Source: JAFAGO01 sp031987605 (GTDB taxonomy: Bacteria; Bacteroidota; Bacteroidia; Flavobacteriales; Weeksellaceae). From it: a stretch of DNA of 64,000 nt. The notes beneath the pieces were generated by a model. It ran no database searches and was not told the origin of the DNA. It saw only the letters and a list, made by a program, of their open reading frames with translations. Both the position numbers and the translations under genes were made by a program. Positions 50,752 to 59,744 of this stretch are shown here, one piece after another; positions within the stretch are counted from its first letter, which is position 1, and every line of letters begins with the position of its first letter. Location of the stretch: the NCBI GenBank assembly GCA_031987605.1, contig DALZZF010000001.1, forward strand, positions 372,001 to 436,000, written 5' to 3'.

Positions 50752-51546
50752 ATGGAGTCGTCTTTAATTATCGCTACATACAATTGGAAAGAGGCTCTTA
50801 ATCTTGTGCTTTTAAGTGTTTTAGACCAAAGTGTTTTTCCCGGAGAAGTGATTGTCGCGGATGATGGTTCGAGGAATGATACCAAAGAACTGATTGAGGA
50901 ATATCAGAAAAAATTCCCCGTCCCTTTACTCCATGTCTGGCATGAAGATACCGGTTTCCGTTTGTCCGAAATACGAAATAAAGCCATAAAAACAGCCAAA
51001 GGAGAATACCTGATTCAGGTGGATGGAGATGTGATTTTGCATCGTAATTTCATTAAAGATCATTTGCGATTTGCTCAAAAGGATTGTTTTGTTACCGGTT
51101 CCCGTGTGTTATTGCAGGAAGACTTTTCCAAAAAAGTGCTTCAGGAAAAGAGAATCCGTTTTTCCTGTTTTACAAAAGGGATCAAAAATCGTTTCAATGC
51201 GATTTATTTTCCGTTATTTAATTTATTTTCAAAACCTAAAAACAGCCCGATTGAAGAAATGACAACCCGAATCCGGGGCTGCAATATGGCGTTCTGGAGA
51301 AAAGATTTAATTGAAGTAAACGGTTACGACAACGATTTTGTAGGTTGGGGAAGAGAAGATTCCGACATTGTTGTACGACTAATAAAGAAAGGGTGCTACC
51401 GGAAAAAAATAAAATTAGCGGCACTTCAGTTTCATATTTACCATAAAGAAAATTCTAAACAAAATTTGGAAGAAAATCATAAATTGCTGGAAAAAGCAAT
51501 TCAAAATCCAAACTATTTTGTAAAAAACGGCATCTGCAAAGAATGA
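50752..51546 (+). CDS. glycosyltransferase, GT2 family
   Basis: 264 residues, GT-A fold. Starts SLIIATYNWKEALNLVLLSVLDQ, with VIVADDGSRNDT and a DxD-like IQVDGDVILHRNFI. The C-terminal part has RGCNMAFWRKDLIEVNGYDNDFVGWGREDSDIVVRL, typical of the galactosyltransferase-like (Glyco_transf_7C) end of GT2 proteins. It probably adds a sugar to lipopolysaccharide core or another surface glycan. Its stop overlaps the next gene by 4 bp (ATGA), so the two are translationally coupled. Confidence 0.92.
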   Translation: MESSLIIATYNWKEALNLVLLSVLDQSVFPGEVIVADDGSRNDTKELIEEYQKKFPVPLLHVWHEDTGFRLSEIRNKAIKTAKGEYLIQVDGDVILHRNFIKDHLRFAQKDCFVTGSRVLLQEDFSKKVLQEKRIRFSCFTKGIKNRFNAIYFPLFNLFSKPKNSPIEEMTTRIRGCNMAFWRKDLIEVNGYDNDFVGWGREDSDIVVRLIKKGCYRKKIKLAALQFHIYHKENSKQNLEENHKLLEKAIQNPNYFVKNGICKE

Positions 51547-52544
51547 AAAAGAAGATACTTTTAATAATGACTTCTCATTTCAGCATTAATGAAATGCTGA
51601 TTGCAAATCTCGAAAAAATAGGTTATGAAGTTACTTATATAGATGTGGATTATGTTTTCAAATATAAAAATCTGAAGCAGCGTGTAACCAATTTTACTCG
51701 TAAAACATTTTTGGCTGATCGGAATTATAAAAATTTACTCAGGAAAAAATCGATGGAATCTACGATTCTTTATAGATTAAATCAATATTCTACTCATTAT
51801 TTTGATTTTGCTTTGGTGATTCGTCCAGACCATATATCTGTTTGTGTTATTAAAAGGATTAACGAGGTTTGTAAAAAAAGCTTTGCATATCAATGGGACG
51901 GAATGAAGCGCTTTCATACTCCTAACGAACTGATTCGTGAATTTGATGTCTTTGCACTTTTCGATTATCAGGATTATGAAGAATATAAAAAAAAATTCGA
52001 CAACATTATTCTTACTGATAATTTTTATTTTGACTTTCTTCAGAAAAGCACCGATAAAAATATTGATCTGGTATATTTTGGATCTTATCAGGAAGATCGT
52101 TTTAATACTCTCGATAAACTTTTAAGACGGGTAGAACCTTTGCATTTGAAAATTTATTTTCATCTTTCTAAAGAAAAGAAGAAAGAACAAACCAAAGTTC
52201 AAAATAAAATTACCATTACTTCGGAACATTTAAAATACAAGCAAATTGCAAGTATTTCCAGAAATGCTAAAGCGGTATTGGATTTAAAATATCCTTTCCA
52301 CAATGGTCTTTCTCTGCGTATTTTTGAAGCCCTGTATTTTGATCAGAAAGTGATTTCTAACAATCAGACGATTAAAAAATACGATTTCTACAACGAAAAC
52401 AACTTCCTTATTTTTGATACTATTCAGGATTTAAACGAAAAAGATTTACAGAATTTTTTAAGTAAACCTTATATCGAGATACTGGATGAAATAAAAGAAA
52501 AATATTCCTTTACTTCTTGGGTTCATCATTTATTAGAGGCGTAA
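51543..52544 (+). CDS. glycosyltransferase-like protein (CgeB/GT-B type)
   Basis: 333 residues. The N-terminus KKKILLIMTSHFSINEMLIANLEKIGYEV looks like a Rossmann-like GT-B start. The C-terminal half has IDLVYFGSYQEDRF, ISRNAKAVLDLKYPFHNGLSLRIFEALYFDQKVISNN and the typical NFLIFDTIQDL, as in CgeB-like and capsular polysaccharide glycosyltransferases. The conserved GLSLRxFEAL motif corresponds to the donor-binding E(x7)E area. It is coupled to the GT2 gene by a 4-bp overlap and convergent with rocD. Substrate unknown. Confidence 0.78.
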   Translation: MKKKILLIMTSHFSINEMLIANLEKIGYEVTYIDVDYVFKYKNLKQRVTNFTRKTFLADRNYKNLLRKKSMESTILYRLNQYSTHYFDFALVIRPDHISVCVIKRINEVCKKSFAYQWDGMKRFHTPNELIREFDVFALFDYQDYEEYKKKFDNIILTDNFYFDFLQKSTDKNIDLVYFGSYQEDRFNTLDKLLRRVEPLHLKIYFHLSKEKKKEQTKVQNKITITSEHLKYKQIASISRNAKAVLDLKYPFHNGLSLRIFEALYFDQKVISNNQTIKKYDFYNENNFLIFDTIQDLNEKDLQNFLSKPYIEILDEIKEKYSFTSWVHHLLEA

Positions 52545-52551
52545 AAAAAAT

Positions 52552-53796
52552 TTAAAACTCTAAAATCGTTTTTTCAATAATCTTCACGCAGTCCAAAAGT
52601 TGCTCTTTTGTAATGACCAAAGGCGGAGCCAGCCGAATGATATTTCCGTGAGTCGGTTTTGCAAGAAGCCCGTTTTCTTTCAGTTTTAAACAGAGATTCC
52701 AAGCGGTTTTGCTTTCCGGTGTATCATTAATAAGAATTGCATTTAACAAACCTTTTCCCCGAACTTTCGTAATTAAATCAGTCTTTGCAATTAGTTTTTC
52801 AATTTCGGATCGGAAGAATTTTCCCAGTTCTTCCGCTTTTTCGGATAAATTTTCTTCAAGAACAACATCCAAAGCTGCAGTTGCGACCGCACAAGCTAAA
52901 GGATTTCCACCAAAAGTAGAACCATGTTGTCCGGGTTGGATTACATTCATGATTTCATTATTTGCCAATACCGCCGAAACAGGATACATTCCTCCGGAAA
53001 GTGCTTTTCCTAAGATTAAAATGTCCGGCTGAACGTTTTCGTGTTGGCAGGCAATCAACTTTCCGGTTCTTGCAATTCCGGTTTGCACTTCATCGGCAAT
53101 AAAAAGAATATTGTATTTTTTACAAAGCTCAGATGCCCCTTTTAAATAGCCTTCATCAGGAACATACACACCTGCCTCGCCTTGAATGGGTTCCACCAAA
53201 AACGCAGCAATATTTTCTGAATCGTTTTTTAAAACTTCTTCCAAAGCAACCAAATCATTGTACGGAATTTTCACGAATCCCGGTGTAAACGGGCCGTAAT
53301 TTTTATTCGCATCCGGATCATTGGAAAATGAAACAATCGTGGTAGTTCTTCCATGGAAATTATTTTCACAAACAATGATTTTTGCAGCGTTTTCAGAAAT
53401 TCCTTTCACTTCGTAGCTCCATTTTCTTGCCAGTTTTACGGCTGTTTCCACGGCTTCTGCTCCGGAATTCATGGGTAAAACTTTATCAAATCCAAAAAGC
53501 CCGGTGATTTTTTCCTCGAATGCTCCCAATTTTGAATTGTAAAATGCCCGGGAAGTCAAAGCCAGTTTTTGGCATTGGGCAATCATTGCCACAACAATTT
53601 TCGGATTTGAATGTCCTTGATTAACAGCAGAATATGCCGACAGGAAATCATAATATTTTTTACCTTCCACATCCCACACAAAAACTCCTTCTCCACGATC
53701 CAACACTATAGGAAGAGGATGGTAATTATGAGCGCCAAACTGATTCTCAAGGGCAATGTAATAATCGGAATTGTGTGTGATTTCTGTTGTGGACAT
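52552..53796 (-). CDS. rocD: ornithine--oxo-acid transaminase
   Basis: 414 residues from ATG 53796 (MSTTEITHNSDYY); the frame is open to 53862, but a -7 box at 53813-53820 excludes that start. A PLP enzyme converting ornithine and 2-oxoglutarate to glutamate semialdehyde and glutamate in arginine breakdown and proline synthesis. Motifs are ENQFGAHNYHPLP, LSAYSAVNQGHSNPKIV, MNSGAEAVETAVKLARKW, FLVEPIQGEAGV, FIADEVQTGIARTGK, and the PLP lysine in ILGKALSGGMYPVSAV. The N-terminal sequence GAHNYHPLPIVLDRGEGVFVWDVEGK is specific for ornithine aminotransferases. Confidence 0.96.
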   Translation of the reverse strand: MSTTEITHNSDYYIALENQFGAHNYHPLPIVLDRGEGVFVWDVEGKKYYDFLSAYSAVNQGHSNPKIVVAMIAQCQKLALTSRAFYNSKLGAFEEKITGLFGFDKVLPMNSGAEAVETAVKLARKWSYEVKGISENAAKIIVCENNFHGRTTTIVSFSNDPDANKNYGPFTPGFVKIPYNDLVALEEVLKNDSENIAAFLVEPIQGEAGVYVPDEGYLKGASELCKKYNILFIADEVQTGIARTGKLIACQHENVQPDILILGKALSGGMYPVSAVLANNEIMNVIQPGQHGSTFGGNPLACAVATAALDVVLEENLSEKAEELGKFFRSEIEKLIAKTDLITKVRGKGLLNAILINDTPESKTAWNLCLKLKENGLLAKPTHGNIIRLAPPLVITKEQLLDCVKIIEKTILEF

Positions 53797-53812
53797 TTTG
53801 TTGAGGTTTTTG

Positions 53813-53820
53813 CAAATGTA
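53813..53820 (-). promoter_or_regulatory. -7 box (TACATTTG) for rocD
   Basis: A minus-strand TAnnTTTG match 16 bp before the rocD ATG. Confidence 0.5.
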
Positions 53821-53846
53821 GCGTTTTTTACCGATTGCCTGAAAAA

Positions 53847-53877
53847 ACAAAAACTGCCTCAAGGAAGCAGTTTTTTA
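53847..53877. terminator. accC terminator
   Basis: Stem AAAAACTGC with GCAGTTTTT, 18 bp after the accC stop on the minus strand, T-rich tail. Confidence 0.75.
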
Positions 53878-53894
53878 TGAATAAAAGTATTTTC

Positions 53895-55250
53895 TTAATG
53901 ATAATCGAAATCGGGATTCATTACAAAATCTTCCATAAATTTTGTGGTGTAGTTTCCTGCCACATAATCTTCATTTTCCATCAGTTGCAGATGAAATGGG
54001 ATGGTGGTTTTCACGCCTTCGATGTAGAATTCTTCCAATGCTCTTTTCATTTTTGCAATGGCTTCTTCTCTGGTTTGTGCAGTGGTAATCAACTTTGCAA
54101 TCATGGAATCGTAATTGGACGGAATGCTGTATCCGCTGTACACATGGGTATCCACTCTGATTCCGTGTCCGCCGGGAATATTTAAACTTGTAATTTTTCC
54201 CGGTGAAGGTCTGAATTCATTGAAAGGATCCTCGGCATTGATTCTGCACTCAATAGAATGCATTTTCGGATAATAATTGATTCCTGAAATTGGCGAACCG
54301 GAAGCGAGCAAAATCTGTTCGCGAATCAGATCGTAATCGACCACTTGTTCCGTAATTGGATGTTCTACCTGAATTCGGGTATTCATTTCCATAAAATAGA
54401 AATTCCGGTGCTTATCTACCAGAAATTCAATGGTTCCAACGCCTTCATAACTAATAAATTCTGCTGCTTTTACAGCGGCTTCACCCATTTTTTCACGAAG
54501 CTCATCGGTCATAAAAGGAGATGGCGTTTCTTCGGTTAATTTTTGGTTTCTTCTTTGAACAGAGCAGTCTCTTTCTGAAAGATGACACGCTTTTCCGTAT
54601 TGATCTCCGGCAATCTGGATTTCGATATGTCGAGGCTCTTCAATGAGTTTTTCCATATACATTCCTCCGTTTCCGAAAGCGGCAATGGCTTCCTGAATGG
54701 CAGATTCCCAATGACCTTTTAAATCTTCGGCTTTCCATACGGCTCGCATTCCTTTTCCACCGCCACCTGCAGTCGCTTTAATCATTACAGGGTATCCGGT
54801 TTCTTCTGCAATTCTTACGGCATCTTCGTAGGTTTCAATGAGTCCGTCTGAACCGGGAACACAAGGTACACCGGCTGCTTTCATGGTTGCTTTTGCATTG
54901 GCTTTGTCGCCCATCCGTTCAATCTGTTCCGGAGTTGCGCCAATGAATTTTATTCCGTTTTTCTGGCAGATTCTGGAGAAATTTGCATTTTCAGAAAGAA
55001 AGCCATAACCGGGATGGATGGCATCCGCATTGGTAATTTCCGCTGCCGAAATAATATTGGGAATTCTAAGGTAAGAATCCTTACTTGGTGCAGGACCGAT
55101 GCATACGGCTTCATCGGCAAAACGCACATGAAGACTGTCTTTGTCCGCAGTGGAATAAACGGCTACCGTCTTGATCCCCATTTCCTTACAGGTGCGAAGG
55201 ATGCGCATCGCGATTTCGCCACGGTTGGCTATTAATATTTTTTTGAACAT
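53895..55250 (-). CDS. accC: biotin carboxylase subunit of acetyl-CoA carboxylase
   Basis: 451 residues. Carboxylates the biotin on AccB with bicarbonate and ATP. N-terminal FKKILIANRGEIAMRILRTCKEMG, HPGYGFLSENANF, the ATP-grasp glycine loop KATAGGGGKGMR, and the catalytic EMNTRIQVEHPITEQV followed by ECRINAEDPFNEFRPSPG. Length equals the single-domain bacterial AccC. It follows accB by about 90 bp, the usual accBC order. No accD in view. Confidence 0.98.
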   Translation of the reverse strand: MFKKILIANRGEIAMRILRTCKEMGIKTVAVYSTADKDSLHVRFADEAVCIGPAPSKDSYLRIPNIISAAEITNADAIHPGYGFLSENANFSRICQKNGIKFIGATPEQIERMGDKANAKATMKAAGVPCVPGSDGLIETYEDAVRIAEETGYPVMIKATAGGGGKGMRAVWKAEDLKGHWESAIQEAIAAFGNGGMYMEKLIEEPRHIEIQIAGDQYGKACHLSERDCSVQRRNQKLTEETPSPFMTDELREKMGEAAVKAAEFISYEGVGTIEFLVDKHRNFYFMEMNTRIQVEHPITEQVVDYDLIREQILLASGSPISGINYYPKMHSIECRINAEDPFNEFRPSPGKITSLNIPGGHGIRVDTHVYSGYSIPSNYDSMIAKLITTAQTREEAIAKMKRALEEFYIEGVKTTIPFHLQLMENEDYVAGNYTTKFMEDFVMNPDFDYH

Positions 55251-55339
55251 CGTTGTCGAAATTTTAAATTGTAAATTCTGAATTTTAAATTATTCTAAAT
55301 GCGAGCATTTAAAACCGATAATTTATCATCTAAAATTCT

Positions 55340-55819
55340 TTATGACGGATCTACTAAAAATAATGGCTGATCGTATTCTACAGGAGAAGCATCATCCGCA
55401 AGGATTTTTACAATTTTCCCGCTGATTTCGGATTCTATCTGGTTGAAGAGTTTCATAGCTTCAATCACACAAACTACTTTTCCTACGGAAACTTCATCGC
55501 CTACGTTTACAAAAACATCTTTATCCGGTGAAGGTTTTCTGTAGAAAGTACCAATCATTGGTGCTTTTATGGTTACATACTTGCTTTCTTCGGAAGCGGA
55601 ATTGTCTTCGGAAACTCCGGAAGCCGCAACAGGTTGAGGGATATTTGCCTGAATTTGTGGTGCAGCGGAATAAACGGGAGGTTGTGGGAGATAACTTATT
55701 TCGTTTCCTGCAAGTGGAGTTTTAATGGTGATTTCAAAATCTTTGGTTTTGTACTTTACTTCAGAAACCTCTGCTTTGGAGACAAATTTAATCAGATTTT
55801 GTATGTCTTTAATGTCCAT
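55340..55819 (-). CDS. accB: biotin carboxyl carrier protein of acetyl-CoA carboxylase
   Basis: 159 residues. An N-terminal segment (MDIKDIQNLIKFVSKAEVSEVKYKTKDFEI), a proline/alanine-rich linker (about 45-75), and a C-terminal biotinyl domain (about 82-159). The latter has the thumb-containing PMIGTFYRKPSPDKDVFVNVGDEV and the biotinylation site VIEAMKLFNQIESE, where the lysine of AMK is modified. It carries CO2 from AccC to AccA/AccD. A -7 box TATATTTG is at 55842-55849, and a strong terminator separates it from rpmF. Confidence 0.97.
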   Translation of the reverse strand: MDIKDIQNLIKFVSKAEVSEVKYKTKDFEITIKTPLAGNEISYLPQPPVYSAAPQIQANIPQPVAASGVSEDNSASEESKYVTIKAPMIGTFYRKPSPDKDVFVNVGDEVSVGKVVCVIEAMKLFNQIESEISGKIVKILADDASPVEYDQPLFLVDPS

Positions 55820-55841
55820 AAATTTTGTTTTATTAATATTT

Positions 55842-55849
55842 CAAATATA
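55842..55849 (-). promoter_or_regulatory. -7 box (TATATTTG) for accBC
   Basis: A minus-strand TAnnTTTG match 22 bp before the accB ATG. Confidence 0.55.
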
Positions 55850-55875
55850 CTTAAAAACACGATAAAAAGAATAAA

Positions 55876-55907
55876 AAACACTCAATTTTTCGAAAAATTG
55901 AGTGTTT
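55876..55907 (-). terminator. rpmF terminator
   Basis: A perfect 15-bp inverted repeat (55876-55890 with 55893-55907) with a T-rich tail on the minus strand. It ends the yceD-rpmF unit before accB. Confidence 0.85.
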
Positions 55908-55941
55908 GCTTTATAAAATCGGAGATTTATGAAAGACCTCC

Positions 55942-56145
55942 TTAGTTTTCTTCAGTACTTTCTACTTCTTTTTCCAATACTACTTTTCCTCTGTAGTAAA
56001 GTTTTCCTTCATGCCAGTGTGCTCTGTGGAAAAGGTGAAGTTCTCCTGTTGTAGCGTCTTTTGCTAACTGAGGAGCTACAGCTTTGTAGTGAGTTCTTCT
56101 TTTATCTCTTCTTGTGGACGATTGTCTTCTCTTAGGATGTGCCAT
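55942..56145 (-). CDS. rpmF: 50S ribosomal protein L32
   Basis: 67 residues starting MAHPKRRQSSTRRDKRRTHY, the L32 signature. The zinc-type cysteines of some L32 proteins are absent, as in the cysteine-free form. The C-terminus is extended and acidic (LEKEVESTEEN). It lies about 60 bp after yceD, the conserved pair, and ends at a strong hairpin. Confidence 0.97.
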   Translation of the reverse strand: MAHPKRRQSSTRRDKRRTHYKAVAPQLAKDATTGELHLFHRAHWHEGKLYYRGKVVLEKEVESTEEN

Positions 56146-56208
56146 TTTTAATAATTTTTACTGATGAACGATGAGATTTCTCATCTCATCCTATTTAAAC
56201 TATTTTAA

Positions 56209-56739
56209 TTAATTTTTATCTTTCAATTTTTTTAAAGCGTCCCAACGCGGATCACTTTCGGGTTCTTCTTCCTCTTTTTCATCTTCTATCCCCGAACTGA
56301 ATTTTTCCAGGATTTCCAGATCTTCTTCTGAAACCTCCGGCGAAATTTTTTTCATCGGGATGGAGAGCACCACATCTTCATAAATCAACTGTGCGATATT
56401 GAAACTGTGGTCGTTCATCGGGATTGTAATTACTTCTTCATTGCTGTCGTCATATTCTTCCCCGAATTTTACCAGAACTTTTACTTCATTTTCAATCGGA
56501 TGGCGGAACGGTTCGTTGCTGATGTCGCAAATCAGTTCCACATCTCCGGATGTTTTAATTCTGAAATCCAAAAATGTTGAATGCTTTTCCAATAGCACTT
56601 CTGCAGTGATTTCAGGCTGGGTAAATTCCTGCTCGGTATCAAAAAGTTGAAAGAACGTTTTGTCAATTTCAAAACGGAATTCATGCTTTCCGTTCTTTAA
56701 TCCGGAAAAGCTTATGTCATAGTTTCTTAGCTTGTCCAT
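56209..56739 (-). CDS. yceD: DUF177 (YceD) family protein
   Basis: 176 residues from ATG 56739 (MDKLRNYDISFSGLK); the frame is open to 56754, but that ATG lies inside the -7 box at 56752-56759. YceD/DUF177 proteins are encoded next to rpmF in most bacteria and have been linked to 23S rRNA accumulation. The core reads VELICDISNEPFRHPIENEV; only the first cysteine of the usual CxxC is present. The C-terminal part is very acidic (EEDLEILEKFSSGIEDEKEEEE) and ends DPRWDALKKLKDKN, the typical C-terminal motif. Confidence 0.92.
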   Translation of the reverse strand: MDKLRNYDISFSGLKNGKHEFRFEIDKTFFQLFDTEQEFTQPEITAEVLLEKHSTFLDFRIKTSGDVELICDISNEPFRHPIENEVKVLVKFGEEYDDSNEEVITIPMNDHSFNIAQLIYEDVVLSIPMKKISPEVSEEDLEILEKFSSGIEDEKEEEEPESDPRWDALKKLKDKN

Positions 56740-56751
56740 AAATTGAGTGTG

Positions 56752-56782
56752 CAAAAATAAAACATTTAATTAAAATAACAAA
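56752..56782 (-). promoter_or_regulatory. promoter of yceD-rpmF
   Basis: Minus-strand TTTG (56779-56782), exactly 19 bp, then TATTTTTG (56752-56759): a full match to the Bacteroidota consensus. Confidence 0.8.
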
Positions 56783-56850
56783 ATTTTTTGGAAATTGTTT
56801 TTGTCTTCTGTGTCTTCCTATTTTCGCGGACTATCCGCAACAGCAGATTT

Positions 56851-56997
56851 TCATGCAGAGCGGATTTCAAAGTCTTCAAAAATAGTTATGTTTGTAACGG
56901 AATGAAGAAATGCCTTTTCATAAAATTTCATTTCTGAATAAAATTGTAAAAGTTTCTTAGGTGGTTCCATTATTTTGAATATTTCTTCCAAAGACAT
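56851..56997 (-). CDS. possible 48-residue small protein
   Basis: An ATG frame too short for ordinary gene callers. It begins MSLEEIFKIMEPPKKLLQFY and ends with a TGA stop after FEDFEIRSA. The composition (acidic/aromatic helix, prolines at 12-13) looks protein-like, but no family is recognised and no -7 box lies directly upstream. It could be a remnant of a longer gene. Confidence 0.25.
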   Translation of the reverse strand: MSLEEIFKIMEPPKKLLQFYSEMKFYEKAFLHSVTNITIFEDFEIRSA

Positions 56998-57076
56998 GTT
57001 ATATCATTGTTTCAGCGGGAGCGAAATTACTTTCGTACTGTGATTACCGAAAAGGAATCGGGTGCTTTTATTCTCC

Positions 57077-58498
57077 TTAGTTTTTGATTATTTTTTTAAT
57101 GATTACGGAATTTCCTATAGTTAATCTGATGATGTAAATTCCTTTTTGCAGAGTATTCAAATTGATTTGATTGGTTTTGTGCAGTGTTTTAAATAGTAAC
57201 TTTCCATCTGAACTTAAAACTTCAATTTTATCTGTGGGTTTACTTACTGAGAGAATATCTTTTACAGGGTTTGGGTAAATTTGGATTGTATTATCGGAAC
57301 TATTAACTGTTGCTAATTCTTCACAATCAGTAACCACAGTTTGAATACCTGTATTTATAAAAAAATCTTTTTCGGATTCATCACAGCAAACATAATTTAA
57401 TAGAGGACAATTTATAAATCCTTCATAAAAATCCTGTTGTTTTCCATTTTTCACAGATACAGAGTGAAGATTTGGCATATTAAAAATATTGAAGACTTGC
57501 AAATCTGTATTTTTGGATGCATCTAAAAAAGAAATATCATTAGCATCAGATATTTGAATCCATTTGAGCTTTGTATTTTTGCTTAAATTCAATGAGGATA
57601 AATTAACATCGGATAGAGTTAGACTCAATAGTTCGGTCTGTTGGCTGATATCTAAAACCGGAAGTGAGAATTTGCCGATAAGAGAAATGTATTTCAAACA
57701 GGGTGTTTCAGGTAAAATTAAATCTGTTAAGTTTGATGAAGGCGTATAACTTCTAATGTGCAGGCTTGATAGAAAATGATTGGATGAAAAATTCAGAGTC
57801 TTTAGAGGACTATCATAAGTGCTAATATAAATGCTAATCTCCTCAACTAAAGGAGCATCTTCGAAATTATATTGAGTAAGATTGCAGTTGTCAATTCTGA
57901 TTTCTTTTAAACTATTGCAGTTTTTCAAATTCAGATTTTGCAGGTTGGGTGAATCAATTCTTAAATCTTGTAATAAAGTTGCTGAACTTAAATCAAGGTC
58001 GCTATAAGTGCCTGATAAAACAATTTTCTTTAAATTCGGATTATTTGCCAAGTTTACGGAGTTGATTTTAGCACTCAATAAATCAATGGTTTCCAGTAGA
58101 AAGCAATTTTCAACAGAAATACTTTTCAATCCTAAATTTGCATACCCGATTATATTTTCTAATTTGGAGTTGTAAGACAAGGGTAATTCTAATAAATATG
58201 GACAGTGCTCAATATTTAATTCAGTCAGATTCTTAAATGCTTCTATTCCGGTTATGTCAGTTAGATAATAATAAGCAGTAGCAAGATAACTAATATTTTC
58301 AGCTTCAGATATTTGAATTTCGCCATCTTCGTTCAGGTCTATTTTTGTAAAATTTCCATTGAGGTCTTTTGCGTATTGACTGGCTTCTGTATTGCTAATT
58401 AGAAGATTTTTAAATATAGGATCAGGAATATATACATTTTGTGAGTATGATAATCCGCATAGAAAAAGAGCCAAAAAAGAAATTATACTTTTAACCAT
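57077..58498 (-). CDS. T9SS type A secreted leucine-rich repeat-like protein
   Basis: 473 residues with a signal peptide (about 1-19, GLSYSQ). The N-terminal VYIPDPIFKNLLISN and DLNEDGEIQISEAENISYL are the start of the Bacteroidota LRR-type repeat proteins, followed by irregular leucine-rich units (NLTELNIEHCPYL, NLQNLNLKNCNSLKEIRIDNC, LSSLNLSKNTKLKWIQIS) up to about 370. The C-terminal 75 residues form a type A sorting domain: IQIYPNPVKDILSV, IEVLSSDGKLLFK and LQKGIYIIRLTIGNSVIIKKIIKN. It is presumably a T9SS-exported surface protein. Ligand unknown. A -7 box TATTTTTG lies at 58512-58519. Confidence 0.9.
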   Translation of the reverse strand: MVKSIISFLALFLCGLSYSQNVYIPDPIFKNLLISNTEASQYAKDLNGNFTKIDLNEDGEIQISEAENISYLATAYYYLTDITGIEAFKNLTELNIEHCPYLLELPLSYNSKLENIIGYANLGLKSISVENCFLLETIDLLSAKINSVNLANNPNLKKIVLSGTYSDLDLSSATLLQDLRIDSPNLQNLNLKNCNSLKEIRIDNCNLTQYNFEDAPLVEEISIYISTYDSPLKTLNFSSNHFLSSLHIRSYTPSSNLTDLILPETPCLKYISLIGKFSLPVLDISQQTELLSLTLSDVNLSSLNLSKNTKLKWIQISDANDISFLDASKNTDLQVFNIFNMPNLHSVSVKNGKQQDFYEGFINCPLLNYVCCDESEKDFFINTGIQTVVTDCEELATVNSSDNTIQIYPNPVKDILSVSKPTDKIEVLSSDGKLLFKTLHKTNQINLNTLQKGIYIIRLTIGNSVIIKKIIKN

Positions 58499-58511
58499 AA
58501 AATTGTTTTTT

Positions 58512-58519
58512 CAAAAATA
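58512..58519 (-). promoter_or_regulatory. -7 box (TATTTTTG) of the leucine-rich T9SS protein
   Basis: A minus-strand TAnnTTTG match 13 bp before the ATG at 58498. Confidence 0.45.
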
Positions 58520-58601
58520 AAGTAAAAGTATTATAATAATGAATTTTTTTTCAATTTATTTGAAATGAAACTATTAATTTTTTGGAATTCCTTCTTTTAT
58601 T

Positions 58602-59693
58602 CTATAATTCTCCTTCATCCGGCAAATCTTCATCCACTCCATTGTCTGCTAATGCTTTTTTCGGTTTCAGGCGGTGTTCCATTAAGTCTTTGTATTCGTT
58701 GCGGTTTTCATAAATTTTTATGGCACTGAAAATTGCTTCGGAAAAACTTAATTCATCTGCAACGTTTTTTCCTGCAATATCATACGCTACACCGTGATCG
58801 GGAGAAGTTCTGATGAACGGAAGACCGGCGGTATAATTCACTCCTTCATCATACGCAATGGTTTTGAAAGGGGTAAGTCCCTGATCGTGATACATTGCAA
58901 GAATGGCATCGTACGCTCCGTATTTTTCGGGCTGGAAGAAACTGTCTGCCGGAAACGGTCCAAACGCCAGAATGCCCTGATTAAAAATTTCATCAATTGC
59001 GGGCTGAATAATCTCAATTTCTTCTTTTCCGATTGCGCCGCCATCGCCTGCATGAGGATTTAATCCCAAAACTGCAATTTTTGGTTTTTCGATACAGAAG
59101 TCTTCGATGAGTGTTTGGTTCAGTATTTTAAGCTGCTTTTTTATTTTTTCTTTTGAAATATTACCGGTCACTTCCGAAACCGGGATGTGATGGGTGGAAA
59201 CAGCGACTTTTAAATTTTCACTAATCATAAACATCAAGCCCTTTTTCTCGAATTTTTCTTCCAGATAACCGGTATGTCCTGCATGTTTGAAACCGTATTT
59301 CAACATTTCATCTTTATTAATAGGAGCGGTAACCAAAACATCTACGTCGCCTTTCATTAAAGCATTTGTTGCTGCGTCCAGAGAATCAATCGCCATTTTG
59401 GTGGAAAATTCTGTGGGGGTTCCCAATTCCACGCTTACATTGTCTTTCCAAAGATTCACCATATTGATTTTTCCGTTTTGTGCTTCGGAAGCCTCATTGA
59501 TGTAATTGAAATTCAGATTGAGTTTGAAAATATTCTTCTGATAAGTAAAAAGTTTTCCTGAGCCGAAAATAACCGGAGTGAAAAAATCGGTAATGCTTTT
59601 GTCTTTTAAAGATTTCATGATAATTTCCGGACCAATGCCATTGAAGTCGCCGATTGAAATTCCTACTCTTATTTTATGGTGTTTTGGGCTCAT
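58602..59693 (-). CDS. pdxA: 4-hydroxythreonine-4-phosphate dehydrogenase
   Basis: 363 residues. An NAD-dependent enzyme of pyridoxal phosphate synthesis by the DXP-dependent route. Motifs are GISIGDFNGIGPEII at the N-terminus, DVLVTAPINKDEM, the metal-binding histidines in FKHAGHTGYLEEKF and in AMYHDQGLTPFK, and FIRTSPDHGVAYDIAGK near the C-terminus. The last about 20 residues are acidic. Divergent from ribE with about 50 bp between starts; a -7 box TAAATTTG at 59724-59731 is its likely promoter. Confidence 0.96.
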   Translation of the reverse strand: MSPKHHKIRVGISIGDFNGIGPEIIMKSLKDKSITDFFTPVIFGSGKLFTYQKNIFKLNLNFNYINEASEAQNGKINMVNLWKDNVSVELGTPTEFSTKMAIDSLDAATNALMKGDVDVLVTAPINKDEMLKYGFKHAGHTGYLEEKFEKKGLMFMISENLKVAVSTHHIPVSEVTGNISKEKIKKQLKILNQTLIEDFCIEKPKIAVLGLNPHAGDGGAIGKEEIEIIQPAIDEIFNQGILAFGPFPADSFFQPEKYGAYDAILAMYHDQGLTPFKTIAYDEGVNYTAGLPFIRTSPDHGVAYDIAGKNVADELSFSEAIFSAIKIYENRNEYKDLMEHRLKPKKALADNGVDEDLPDEGEL

Positions 59694-59723
59694 TTTAACT
59701 ATATTTGAAAATTATAGAATCTA

Positions 59724-59731
59724 CAAATTTA
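59724..59731 (-). promoter_or_regulatory. -7 box (TAAATTTG) for pdxA
   Basis: A minus-strand TAnnTTTG match 30 bp before the pdxA ATG. A plus-strand TATATTTG (59700-59707) could serve ribE. Confidence 0.45.
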
Positions 59732-59744
59732 GCAAAATAATTAT

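Larger units (their letters stand above)
56740..57076. other. intergenic region with a small open frame
   Basis: Contains the yceD promoter (56752-56782) and a 48-codon minus-strand frame (56851-56997). The rest shows no feature beyond a short GCGGA-CTA-TCCGC palindrome near 56827. Confidence 0.5.

Noticed and set aside
59694..59744. possible FMN riboswitch before ribE
   Set aside because: The pdxA-ribE gap is only about 50 bp, too short for an FMN riboswitch.
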